NCBI GenBank assembly: GCA_933207985.1
Contig: OW240917.1
Span: forward strand, 117,997,886 to 118,061,885
Source of the DNA: Pelobates cultripes
Lineage: Eukaryota > Chordata > Amphibia > Anura > Pelobatidae
Direction of reading: 5' to 3'
Length of the DNA: 64,000 bases
In this document: in pieces, positions 43,641 to 55,250 of the stretch
How positions within the stretch are numbered: position 1 is the stretch's first letter
Layout: each line of letters begins with the position of its first letter
Translations under genes and position numbers: made by a program
Notes under the pieces: model-generated
Databases searched by the model: none
Told to the model about the DNA's origin: nothing
Seen by the model: the letters and a program-made list of their open reading frames with translations, nothing else

Positions 43641-46600
43641 CTCCAACACAGACACAGCAAGGGTATAAGCAGGCAATTCTTGTCTGCTGGTCCGTCTCTC
43701 TCAATATCTATAGTTTCTGAAACAATACCGCTAGTAAATGTATATATATATATATTTTTGCTTCTCTTTTTCCCTTCTGTTAGTTACTTCTCATTTGATC
43801 TGGGAATACAATCAACATTTAGTGGATGACCCCTATAATCATTAGTCATATTTTGTACCACCTTTTTATTGGGCAGGAGGTTCAACCCCATTCGACAGGC
43901 ACACACCTTGTCCACCATGGCAAGCTAAACTGAAAAAAAATCGTCTTCCTCTCCTTTCCATCCCATTTCCATCCCATCACCCTTTTTTTGATCATCTGCA
44001 GAGCCCCAAAGCATCCAAACATGTTTGGGCATTGCCCAGTCATTTGCTTGTTTTTACATCTGCAGGGTTCTTCAGAGACTTCAGCCAAACAGTCAATCAT
44101 CCCAAATGCAGTCAAATCTCAATTTGTCCAAAACCAAATGCACAGGTCTACTGATCACTAGAATATCACCCACCCAGATTGGAGGCTACCAGATTGTGTA
44201 TAGTCAATGTCTTAAAAGGGTATGATTTGAACAGAGAAGTCCTAAACAAATACATTGTAGACTTTGTTTGTGGTTATTTATCTATCCATCCATATCATTT
44301 CTGTTGCATATAAACATTTTTTTAATTTGGTCTGGATATCTTTGGTCAAAATCAACCTAGACTACATGTCTCATCTCTGGAACACCATCCACAGACAGGG
44401 AATTTTGTTGCACTAAGTTTACACCAAACTCTCTCTCTGTATTTTATAAAACATCCCATTGTGGTAGAATAGTTTAACCATAACTTTGTATGAGTTTTAA
44501 CCAAAAGGACAATCAAACAACATAAACTATATTATTAATAATCCCAGCAATACGCCAGGAAGTATCAATCTATTATAAAACGTTATCTAATTTTTAGCTG
44601 AGTTAGAGATTGTGTTACTTTCCATCAAAATAGTAATTATTTCACGAAAGGCTGAGTAAGTGTTCCAAGGAATTAAACCTACAACACCGAAGCTTGGACA
44701 GATATTAGAGATCAAACCCTTATTAAACAAATTGGCTATCTTACCAACAGAAAACATTTAACTTCATTCTAATGCAATTTTGAATAAACTATTAATTTAC
44801 TTTTTTTTTTTTTGTTGCACAGCGAGTGTGTGTTTAATGTCACTAAAGTCATGGATATCTCAGTACAATATAATAAAGATGTATATTACGATTTGTGTGT
44901 GACACTGTAGCTACCACTTCCCTTTTATTGTAAACAGTAAATCTTCCAGACAGCGGAATGTATTCTATAGGACATAAAACTGCCACATTGATACATATTG
45001 TACTGTGAATGTTGTTTAAGTTGTTGCCCATAGAGAAATGTAAAATCAATGTGCAGTAATATTTTATTACCTCTAGAAAACAGATAGTAAGGACTGGCCT
45101 TATGTAGTATGGAAGGTAAAAGATTATTGTTTCACAGAATGCATTATTCGCTACAGTTTGAAGTCTTATGGGAAATCATATAACAAGTGATAGGTCTGTT
45201 TGTGTAGTATTGAAATTATTAAATTCGGGCAAGAACCTGTTGTAATCTTTCTGCTGAAGTCTTGCATTACCGAATCAGGAGCATTCTCGCAGAATTCAAT
45301 ATCTACACTCACTGCCTGCTTTATATGTTAAAACAGTCTGTAAACAGTCATGAGTGTTGATCCCGATACACACACAGTTTCTCCCCAAACTCAACACACA
45401 CAGCCTCCGACACATATACAACACACAGTCACCCTTCACACACAACATACAGAGTCAACCATACACACAACATTAACACAGTCATCCTATACATACCCAA
45501 CACACAGCACCTCACACAACCTGTATACACTCAGCATCTCCACACACATAATAAAGACAGCTTTCACATACAACATACACACAAAAACACAAGACACAGT
45601 CATCCTGTACACAACCTCCCCACACACAACATGCACAGCCTTTAAACACAAAACAGATGCAACTGCCACACATATCACACACACCCTTTCAAAACACATA
45701 CGGCCTCCCAACAAGATGCCTTCTCTGCATACACAAATTCTTGTTCTTTCTAATGTTTTTCCCGATGCAATCTTTAGTTCTTTTTCATCTTAAAAAATGG
45801 CTTGGCGTCATTTTACCATTTTAGTGACTGATATTCACCCGATCTCTACATATGTCGATTTAGCTTTATCTTTCTTTGTGTTGTAGATCCCTGTCTCATT
45901 TATATCATGACTTTCTAGTTTGTACCTACACCTTTATATTCTTATTCCTCTACGTAATCAACACATTGTAATCTGCATACTTTAAAGTTTAAAAACTGGG
46001 TGCTTCTCTTGTATATGTTAATATTATGGTTTGTTATACTATGCAAAACACTGTTTCTTTTGTGTTGTATTATTTTCAGTATGAAAAAAGAATTGCCTCT
46101 GTCTTTGGTAGCTGTCTAAAAACAAAGGGAGACATTAGAAGACAAATTTCACCTTTTGAGATTGTTCCGTATAATAATTGCTGTCTTTCAAATGAATGTA
46201 AGGCAAGAGGCAGAGTGAAGTAAAAAAAAAAAAAGTACACAATAACTTTAGTGACAAGACTGGCAGAATACATTAGACTTGAGGCCGTTTTACTAGAAAG
46301 CTCATTAGAGACTAAAGACAAAATGATAATTTGTCTGTTTTCATTGTCACAAAATTACTTTAGAGTTAATGATAGGTTGGTATTATGATTAGTGCTTGAG
46401 TAAATAAGTACTAAAGTCAGAGGTAGTTTGAGTACTTGAGTTTATTATTGTTGTTTTTTTTGTTTTTGTTTTCTCAAGTAATGCTTTTAAGGCTATAGAA
46501 TTAGTACCATGGAAATGGATAGAGGTACAGGAATAACATTTTAAAATTTTACTATTGAAGTTTAAATAAAAAATGTTTAAAAAAATGTAATTCTGTTATA

Positions 46601-46892
46601 ATTCAATAACACTGTTGTTATGGTGATTAGAGTCATTCCGTCATAATTAGTCAAATCATTTTTGAGTAGTTTGACAAAAACAGAGGCTCTTGCGACATCT
46701 GAAGCCGGGCCCTTCTATTGCAGTTTAAATAATGCAGACATTTCATTTCCTCATTATTTATACAAATTAGTTCAAATTTTGGCAGCAACAATATGCTGTG
46801 AGTACTTAGAGTTACATAGCTTCTTTATAGAGAGGAGGGGGAACAGGGCCTGAATATATATTAGGTTAAATTTAATGTTGCTTTGCAATGGA
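43641..46892. other. Spacer with a CA-rich block
   Basis: No gene recognised. A CA-rich degenerate block at about 45365-45700 produces a long His/Thr-rich open frame that is not a gene. Other frames are short and without motifs. Confidence 0.5.
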
Positions 46893-47017
46893 AAAACAAA
46901 GTTTAGGAGGGGGACGTGCCAAGCTGCCGAAGAAGATGGCTGTCTAATCTAACAGCTCCTCGTGGTCCCAGCGAAAAATTGCAATACTAGGCTCACCACA
47001 CGCACCCAGCACCGATA

Positions 47018-47974
47018 ATGGGGCGCAATAAGAAGCAGGCAGATCCCTCCGGTACTCCCAGACCATCGGGGTCCGGAATGGAACACTCCATCCGCTCATA
47101 TCTCACCACACCACGGGATCTCGGGTCCCAGCCAGACACGGAGGCCCCAGACCGACCGCGGACTCGCCCTCGGCAACTCCCGCGCAATTCTCCCCCCGAC
47201 ACCATCCGACCCACCCGAAACCCATGGGACACTGGAGGGGGACCTCAGGGCCATACTACCCACCCTTCTGTCGAAGGCAGACCTCGGGGCGCTGTCAGAC
47301 CGCCTCAGCCGGGTGATCCGCAACGAGCTGACCCAAGTGAAGGCGGATATAACCAGAATGGACACCAGGGTGACAGCTACAGAAGCAGAAACACGGGCCC
47401 TCCGCACGGAAACTGACGCTGCGGTCTCCACGATCACAGGCTGTGAAATGAGCCTGACCCATATCACCATATGGGTCGACGATCTAGACAACAGAACCTC
47501 AGGGTGCGAGGGGTGAGAGAGATGGGCCCCAATGAAAACATACCAGAGATCCTCCGCACAGTTTTCAGTCTCATCCTTGGGGGACAACAACCCAGAATAG
47601 GTCTCGTCCGAGCCCACCACGCACTCCGTGCAACCCCAGCGCCGGGGGATCAGCCACGTGATATCATCTGCTGCTTGGATAACTTTAACCTCAAGGAAGA
47701 GATTCTACGCAACGCCCGCCGAATTGGCCACATCAGGCTGGATGACCAAGTAGTGACGGTCTACCAAGACCTCTCCCGCTATACACTGCAAGCCAGGAAG
47801 ACCCTCCGACCAGTAACAGCAGCACTCCAGGCAGCGGGTATCCCGTACCGCTGGGGATACCCCCTCTCCCTCTCCGCACGCAGGGTACAAGAGCTACACA
47901 CCATCAAGACACCGGCAGATGTCCAGGGATTCCAACACGCTCTGGGGCTCCTGCCAGAGTGCAGAATTGGCTGA
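47018..47974 (+). pseudogene. L1 ORF1 protein, two frameshifts
   Basis: ORF1p is the RNA-binding chaperone of L1 particles. The N-terminus begins at ATG 47018. A coiled-coil region in a second frame (within 47220-47500, ADLGALSDRL and TRMDTRVTATEAETRAL) is followed by a return to the first frame near 47500. The RRM-like part follows there (NLRVRGVRE; RDIICCLDNF) and then the C-terminal domain (RYTLQARKTLRPVT, GIPYRWGYPLSLS). The stop is at 47972-47974. The arrangement matches the intact ORF1 at 58620-59720 (NLRIRGLPE, FTLQARRALKPIT, MKYRWGYPFAL), which supports both calls. Confidence 0.8.
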
Positions 47975-48279
47975 CCCACCAATTCATACAGCAAGTGGCA
48001 GGCCCTCTACCACCACCGCCTGACAAATCCGCAAGCCGAGATCAGCACAGATACTCGGGGCGCCCAGGCCCGGCCAGGCCCGAAGAATAACAGCCGCAAT
48101 GAGAGCCCAGCCAGAACGGAGGAACGGTGCAAGCAGCACCCCACGCCACACACTGCGCAACAGTGAGTAATGGCATTATATCCGATTGGGGGACCTTGGC
48201 TACCCGTCCACAGGGTCACGAAGAGGGGAGGGGGGGGGCTGCTTACAATGCGGGAGAGGAACGGGCACACTTATCGCCA

Positions 48280-51200
48280 TTAAGAGCACAGACACATGCC
48301 ACATTCTCAAGGCTGGACTACTTCCTACTGCCCTACCACAGCTTATCCCTCCTAGAAGAGGCAGAAATTCTACCGATGACCTGGTCGGACCACAACCCAG
48401 TCCGCATACGGCTACAATCCCCGCTTTTCAGACCCTGCCAAGTTTCCTGGAGACTCAACGAGTCCATCTTAACAGATCCCACACTGGTGTCGAGGACCAT
48501 GCAGGTCATCCAGGACTACTTCAACACCAACGAAAACATACGAAAGCAGTGACGGATCTCAGCACGGACATAGCCCATCTGGAGAACCAACACAAACGGA
48601 CACTGGATGCCTCAACCTATAGGGATCTTCTTCACAAACGCTCCCAACTCACCGAGCACATGAACCGCTCCATCCAACGATCCTTCCAGTACTTCTGACA
48701 TCTGGTGCACGAACATGGGAATAAGTGCAGCAGGCTACTCGCAAATCTACTGAAGCGCCGCAGGAAACACCTCTACATTAACAAAATTAAAGACCCGTCC
48801 CAGCGGATGCACCACCTTCCAGACCAGATCTCCACCACATTCCTTAACTATTACCGAGATTTATACAACATACAGCACGAGTTTCAGGACACCGCAGAAG
48901 CTCACAGACACAATAACATCCACACATACCTGGCATCAGCAGGGCTACGCCAACTAACAGACCCGGACCGCGAACTGTTGGACGCACACATCGCCCCAGA
49001 GGAACTTTCGATTGCCATCAAAAAAGCGCAGACAGGCAAGTCACCAGGACCAGACAGCCTGCCGTTACAATACTATAAGACCTTCCAGTCCGAACTCCTC
49101 CCGAAACTACACAAAGCCCTGAACTCAATCCTTGAAGGAGCGACACCCTCAGCCCAATTCACGGCAGCAAACATCACACTCCTCCCAAAAGAAGGCAAAG
49201 ACCCAACATACTGCCAGAGCTACCGTCCGATCTCGGTCCTAGATGTCGATATCAAGCTACTGGCCAGCGTGCTGGCCAACCGCCTGGCACCACTCCTGCC
49301 GGACCTGGTACATCCTGATCAGACATATGGGCGATGAACCTGATCTCCGTGGCATCACGATCCACACAACCATCTCTACTTCTGTCGACAGATGCCGAAA
49401 AGGCCTTCGACCGGGTAGACTGGAACTTCATTTCGAGACCCTCTGGACCATAGGTATCGGACCAAGATACATCCAATGGATGGAAGCGCTATACACCGAT
49501 CCGACGGCGCGGCTCAGAATCAACGGGGCACTTACAGACCCGTTCCAAATCAGAAACGGGACACGCCAAGGCTGCCCCATTTTGCCAATACTATTTGCAC
49601 TCACCCTAGAACCCTTCCTCAACAAAATCCGAAGCTACGAGGAGATCCGAGGATTACAAATAGGCTAAACACACCACAAAGTGTTGGCCTACGCAGACGA
49701 CCTTCTTTTTCTAGTACAGGAACCCACCAGATCGCTACGGGCGATCAAAACAGAATTCAAGACCTATGGCCAGATATCCAATATGCGCATCAACGACACC
49801 AAATCGGAAATCATAGTCCTAACAATCCGATACTCGCAACAACTCGAACTTAGGCGGCGCTTCCCATACCGGTGGTGCACGACCAAGATGAGATACCTGG
49901 GGGTGTGGCTCACGCAAGACACAACGGACCTCTACACCCACAATTACCTACCGCTTCTGCAAACAGCGCAGGCTGAACTCCAAACATGGAGTACAACATA
50001 CATCTCTTGGCTGGGACGCATAAACGAAGTGAAAATGACCCTGCTTCCCAAGTTCCTCTTTATCTTCCAAACAGTGCCCATAGAGGCACCAAAGTCATTC
50101 TTCACCACCATCCAAACTACAATCCGTAATTTCATTTGGAAAGGGAAGCCTCCTCGAATCGCCCACACTCAGCTGACTCTCCCCATCACTGCGGAAATAT
50201 CACCTAGCGACACACCTCACTCGAATAATCAACTGGTCAGTAAAGACCAGAGACAAACCCTGGGTGCAACTAGAGGCAGACAGCACCAAATGCGACCTCA
50301 CGACCCTCCCCTGGATCACGAAAGAAGCGAGCAAACAATTACAACACACCAACCCATTTGTGAAGGCCACCCTACGTATCTGGCACCAGAATGGCCCAAA
50401 ACACTACCTTACGACCAACCCCAGCCCACTACTCCTCTTAAAAGGCAACCCGGACTTCCCGGCGGGCGACATGGGCCCTACCTCATGCCCAGCAAACTGT
50501 AACACAACGCTCAGAATGATAGATATCATCTCACCCCCATTCATAATCAGACCGATCAAGGCCATCTTCCCGGACCAGAGACACACATTCGCACACAAGC
50601 TGACGAGGGAATATATGTCCCACTATGCACATTCCATCCCCCAACGCCCCTACCGGACAAGAGATTGCACGGAGTTCGAAACCCTGTGCAGACAGGACGA
50701 AACCCCATCGAGAGCAATATCGCTGATCTACAAATCCCTAGTAACGAACCGATATCTCTTGGCCCCCCATGCATCAGACGATGGGAAGAGGACCTCGAAG
50801 AAGAACTTAACGACGCGGACTGGGACAAAATCATCCTGCACGTTCAAAAGACCCCGGGCTCAGCCAGACACCAGGAAAACTCATACAAAATCCTCACCAG
50901 ATGGTATATCACCCCCGCCACCCTCCACGCACACAATAATTTAGTGCCGGCCACATGCTGGCGATGCGGAGAGGAGGACGGTACATTCCTCCACATCTGG
51001 TGGGGCTGTGCCCTCATCCAACCATTCTGAGAAGCGATACGCCAAGTCATCCACGCAGTGACCGACGACACTCCACCCATGTCACCAGCCTTCTTCCTTC
51101 TACACCACACAACAACACCCACTCCGACCTATAAAAAAATCGGTTGTGCCACGATTCCTCAATGCGGCGGCGAAAGCGACCATCCCCATATTTTGGAAAC

Positions 51201-51380
51201 AACCATGTGCCCCCCCACTCAGACACTGGGTGGAGGAGGTGGAGGACACAAGAAAATTCGAGGACCTGAAAGCCACCACGGCAGCGGCAAAAGAAAAGCT
51301 CCTGACCAGATGGTTCCACTGGATACGACACATCACTACAGATGAGTTCTTACAATGCCTGAACCCACCCTACACCTAGG
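48280..51380 (+). pseudogene. L1 ORF2 (endonuclease remnant + reverse transcriptase), multiply broken
   Basis: Only the end of the APE endonuclease remains (TFSRLDYFLLP, WSDHNPVRI at about 48300-48410). RT pieces follow in several frames: SPGPDSLPLQYYK, YRPISVLDVDIKLLA (48705-49337), TRQGCPI (49300-49668) and YADDLLF near 49686. The thumb and C-terminal parts run through 49681-51380. A Cys-rich knuckle with CX2CX8HX4C spacing (CWRCGEEDGTFLHIWWGC, about 50958-51011) is the usual C-terminal L1 motif. At least six stops or shifts make it dead. The downstream 3' UTR (51381-52377) contains no further gene; the open frames there are incidental. Confidence 0.85.
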
Positions 51381-52391
51381 ATGCGCAACTACAAGACAAT
51401 CGGGCGCCTGCACCTGGGGCGACCCGTAGGCAGGTCACCCTCAACCACATCCCCCTCTCCTCCCCCCCAGCGTGTGCCAACCTCATACCATCCAATCACT
51501 GCCAGGAGGCAACAAGAACCACACTGAGGACCAGACCCCGTAAGGCAACAGCCCCCAATGCAGAATGTGGACCAACACAGACCTACCCAACACGAGACTC
51601 GGACCCACGCTCCACCGCCACATGATGACATGACCTCATGACCACACACTACCTCAGAGAAGGGGGCAACATGACATACTGCGACCAGCCCACTCAAGAC
51701 GCCTACCTCCACACGCCCCCCAAACGCAACCGCTGGCGCTACCAAGCGCCAGAGGGCAGTAATGAGGGAGACACGCCACACAAGGAGCAAAGTCACACAC
51801 ATACACCGATCTCGCAGCCACCAGAGACATAGGTTAGACAACAGCTGCCTCCCTAGGTCACCTACGCAGAGCATAACATATACAGCCACAACAGGCTTCG
51901 GGCACAATAACGACCGCCTGGGCAACCTAAAACAATGGATGAAACCACCATCTGAGCGCACAGTCTATGCCCCACACCTACACAAAGAGGCTAGGCACAG
52001 GCAACACAACACTTACTGACACACAAGACGAGTACCCACCAATACCCCCACACGAAACGAGAAACTACACTCAAAGACTGGCCTTGTGCCTTAACGTCGA
52101 CACCACCATGTCTCTCCGGTAGCAACTCCACCTACCTGCTTATCTCTAGCGCCACACCGCTGGATGAAAAACAACAAGTCTGCTGAAAATTAGCCCAAAG
52201 CCACAACAAGAACGAAGTCAACTTGATTTGTTAAGCACATACCTGTTAAAAACCCTTGAACCTAATGTAATTGCATGTTTTATCTGAAACGCCTCTGCAC
52301 AGGCAATCATAAGCTTTCCATGAAACGAGAATGACTATGTGCTTGTATTTGCAACACAAAATAAAAATAAAACATTTAAAACAAAGTTTAG

Positions 52392-53170
52392 CCCATGTTT
52401 ACACAGAAGGAGACAAATGACTAAATATCCAATGATATGGGCATGGTCCATTGTATCATTCTTTAGCAGGTATTGGGACTGTGGTTAAGAGTTATGGGCT
52501 GGGGTTTGGAGCAATGAATAGTGTGTGTAATTAAGGGTTAGAAGTTAGATTTTATTATTTTAATAGTAAATGAGAATGACAATGGCAAAAACAGCTTTGA
52601 GTGTCTATTTTCGTTTCTCTGTATCCAGTAACTAGCCTTGCATGTCTTATAATTAATGCACTAATTGCAATCAGTTTAAACGTTTATCTTCAGAAATCCC
52701 AACTAAGTTTTCTTTCAGTTTGTCTTTTTATTTAAATTCATTTTTTTTATAATCTTGGATAATACTAAAGCTCACAAGGTCTGTAAAATGTTTGGTTTGA
52801 CTACATGTGGGTGCTGATAAATTGTATTTCTTAAAATTTCCATTTAGGGAAGTAAAAATAAGAGATTGGAAATTCTTATTTCAGTGTATTTATTGTGCTT
52901 AGTGTTGGTTAAGAAGAAATGTTGTTCTTTTTGATCACCACCAGATGGCGCGCTAAACCAAATTAAAATCACTGCTCAAGTGTCACGCGTGTTTCCATAT
53001 TTGAGTAGCTCTGTTTTATTAACCTACTCACTAACATGCACTATATGCATAAATAGTACATTTTAATAAAACCAAATATTATATTTGTGTATGTAAAAAA
53101 AATGAAAACCAGTTACTAAATTATGAATAAAGATCAGAACAGAATATTCATTACATTTCTTCCCTTATTC
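52392..53170. other. AT-rich spacer
   Basis: No coding signal. It contains the CTCF-like motif at 52938-52951, listed separately. Confidence 0.5.
52938..52951 (+). promoter_or_regulatory. Candidate CTCF-binding motif
   Basis: CCACCAGATGGCGC fits the vertebrate CTCF core CCASYAGRKGGCRS at every position. By my estimate such a match is expected well under once by chance in 64 kb on two strands. Its occupancy is unknown. Confidence 0.35.
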
Positions 53171-53179
53171 ATAGATATG

Positions 53180-53680
53180 AACCTTCTCGGTCTCTCCTCT
53201 CTGCCGGTGACCTTCTCCTGTCCGCTGCTCGCACCCTTACTGCTAACTCGCGCTTGTAGGACTTCTTTTGGAACAGCCTGCCCACCCCCATCAGACTCTC
53301 TCCTAGTCTTCAATTGTCTAAGAAGTCCCTCAAAGCACATCTGTTCAGAAATGCTTATGGACTCCCAGAGTAACTTATCTATACTTACCCAAGTCTGTCT
53401 CATAGTCTCCTAAAGAGCCATACTCCACTCTGACGTCTAGCTCTGCTACTTTTCCACCTTGTTTGGTGGCTGTCACCCTTGCTGCCCTGTTGTGTATTTG
53501 TACCCCACCTCCTCTAGACTGTAAGCTCGTTTTAACAGTGCCCTCATCTACCTATTGTTCCCGTGTCACTGTGTAATTGTCTCATTTATTGTAAACTTCT
53601 TCCCTTTCATAATATTGTAACGCACTGCAGAATTAGTTGGCGCTACATAAATACCAATAATTATATTAATAAATAATTAG
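53180..53680 (+). mobile_element. L2-type LINE 3' end
   Basis: In the frame reading TTT TGG AAC AGC at about 53268 the translation gives WNSLPTPIRLSPS and then KAHLFRNAYGLPE, ending at TAA 53371-53373. That is the C-terminus of an L2-group RT protein. A ~280-bp 3' UTR follows (GACTGTAAGCTCGTTTTAACAG) and ends with GGCGCTACATAAATACCAATAATTATATTAATAAATAA, a tandem A/T tail as in L2. The copy is 5'-truncated. The 96-codon open frame over the same region is a shadow. Confidence 0.75.
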
Positions 53681-54190
53681 TAAGTAAATAACATTTTACT
53701 TTTATGTAATGATTTTTTTTTTTTGTGCAAGCAGATACACTTTAGCATCAAACTCCACAACAGTGTACATAGATATATAGACAGGATAGACAGTGGCATG
53801 AGGAGTTGCACATTTTTTGTAAATATATAAACAAGCTTAACATTGTTGTCTCTAGTGCTGTATCGAGTTATGGCAGATGTATGGTAGTTAGGAGTGCTAG
53901 ACATATGTGGTAGAAGTAGTGAGTGCGACTAAGGTAATATAATGGACAGTGTAAGTACAGGATAATAGCGAGTAATATGTGTCTAGGGTGGCTGCAAGTT
54001 TGAGTCGCACTCAGCATTAGAAATGTTACCACCGGGTGGGTGTTAGTCATCACTAATAGTAATAATATTAGTATACCACCAGCCTCATAGGTAAAAGTAA
54101 AATGTAAGACAACAGGTCAAAAGCAAATATCACAGATTATGACAGCAATACTGTGACCCAAAATGTGTCCAAGTGGTAGACCATGATCCA
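53681..54190. other. Spacer without recognised features
   Basis: There are a few short frames with no motif and a T-run near 53712. No repeat boundary was found. Confidence 0.45.
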
Positions 54191-54199
54191 TGACTAGTC

Positions 54200-55250
54200 C
54201 TCTTTCATCCTATGCCCATGATTTGAAAGCTGTGGGACCATGCTGGAGGGCTGATGTTAGAGGCCTTCCTGGCCATTGTGAGCCCCAATGTCGTGGCTGT
54301 GTAATGCCAGCTGCGTGCCGCCTCAGGAGCAGATCTCCAGGCTTGACTCGTAGCATACAACTGGTCTTGCTGTGCAGGAACCCTCTTAGTGCTCTGACGT
54401 AGTATCTGCGGCTCTATGCTGTGCGTGGGAGATTCTTTCCGTGTGTGCCGTGGCCCAGACAAGTGATTGCTGATGGTGGGGCGGTGTCTCCGATGTCGAA
54501 GTGCCCTCATCGCCCTTCGCTCTCCTCACCGTCCTCGTTTTGGCTTTGTGTGGTTGTGCAGGCTTTGATTAATCAGTGATGTGGGCTGTCGAGAGACGTA
54601 TGGGACTGTTTGTTTCTGTGCCCTTTCAGCCATCTGAGCACATAGCTGCGTCCAGAAATAGTTGAAGGCTTTCGCTATGCGGTCCTCGTGGGGAGCCCAG
54701 AGGTCCGGCCTCTGTGTGGTCGCCATCTTTGCTGCGAGCCTGTGGCCCATTAGGTCCTGTCGCGTGTGCTTAGCAAGCGCTTGGCACCAGGTACCCCGTG
54801 GGGACCGGGATAACCCCGCCGGTCCAAAGGTGGGGGGGTAGGTTTCCAGGTGAGTCACTTGGAGAGTATACGGTGAAGTGGTAGAGGTTAACACAGTAAA
54901 GGAGTTTAAGCATGCGTAGGATAGGCATAAGGCTATCCTAACTATAAGATAAGGCCATGGACTAATAAAAGTATTTAGAAAATTGGGCAGACTAGATGGG
55001 CTGAATGGTTCTTTTCTGCCGTCACATTCTATAGGGCGGGAAGAGTGGCCGCCTCTCCACAGCTCCAACCAGTAGGCCACAGTGCAGCGTTCCGGTGTCC
55101 CAGTTGCGACCAACTCAAGTTATGTATCGATCGGTTAAGCGGTGCACCCCAATAAGGTTTTTGGCTAGTGAGCCGCTGAGGGAGCCCCGAAATCCACTAG
55201 TCAAGCAGGAGCTCATGTTGCTCGCATCTGCACTGCCTGGAGGTCAGGCT
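54200..55250 (-). mobile_element. L1-like 5' fragment (minus), interrupted by a CR1 tail
   Basis: Read on the minus strand from about 55250 it begins AAAGGGCGGAGCCTGACC, a GC-rich leader typical of frog L1-group 5' ends, and then enters a frame (54750-54526) with MATTQRPDLW and KAFNYFWTQLCAQM. The fragment at 1-480 carries a comparable peptide. A plus-strand CR1 tail (54873-55033) splits the leader, so the long minus frame at 54526-55113 is a chimaera of leader and inserted tail and not a protein. The family is inferred. Confidence 0.45.
54873..55033 (+). mobile_element. CR1-type LINE 3' tail, nested
   Basis: GAAGTGGTAGAGGTTAACAC through TTCTGCCGTCACATTCTAT matches the tail at 12155-12312 nearly base for base. 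It is 5'-truncated to ~160 bp and lies within the L1-like leader. Confidence 0.85.

Larger units (their letters stand above)
46907..52377 (+). mobile_element. L1-type LINE, old copy with internal deletion
   Basis: A 14-bp target duplication, AAAACAAAGTTTAG, lies at 46893-46906 and 52378-52391. The copy starts GAGGGGGACGTGCC, has ORF1 at 47018, ORF2 pieces from about 48290, a ~1-kb 3' UTR and an AAATAAAAATAAAAC tail. It therefore keeps both ends but has lost most of the endonuclease coding region between about 48000 and 48290. It is more GC-rich than its surroundings. Its ORF1 is clearly homologous to, but far from identical with, the ORF1 at 58620-59720. Confidence 0.88.

Noticed and set aside
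47096..47620. 174-codon minus-strand ORF over the L1 ORF1
   Set aside because: Shadow of the plus-strand ORF1. The coding signal and motifs are on the plus strand.
51389..51961. 190-codon minus-strand ORF in the old L1 3' UTR
   Set aside because: The region is antisense to an L1 3' UTR, the protein is Cys/Val/Gly-rich from GC-rich DNA, and no motif is visible.
54526..55113. 195-codon minus-strand ORF
   Set aside because: It crosses the inserted CR1 tail (54873-55033), so its middle is antisense LINE sequence. Only the last ~70 codons may derive from a repeat ORF.
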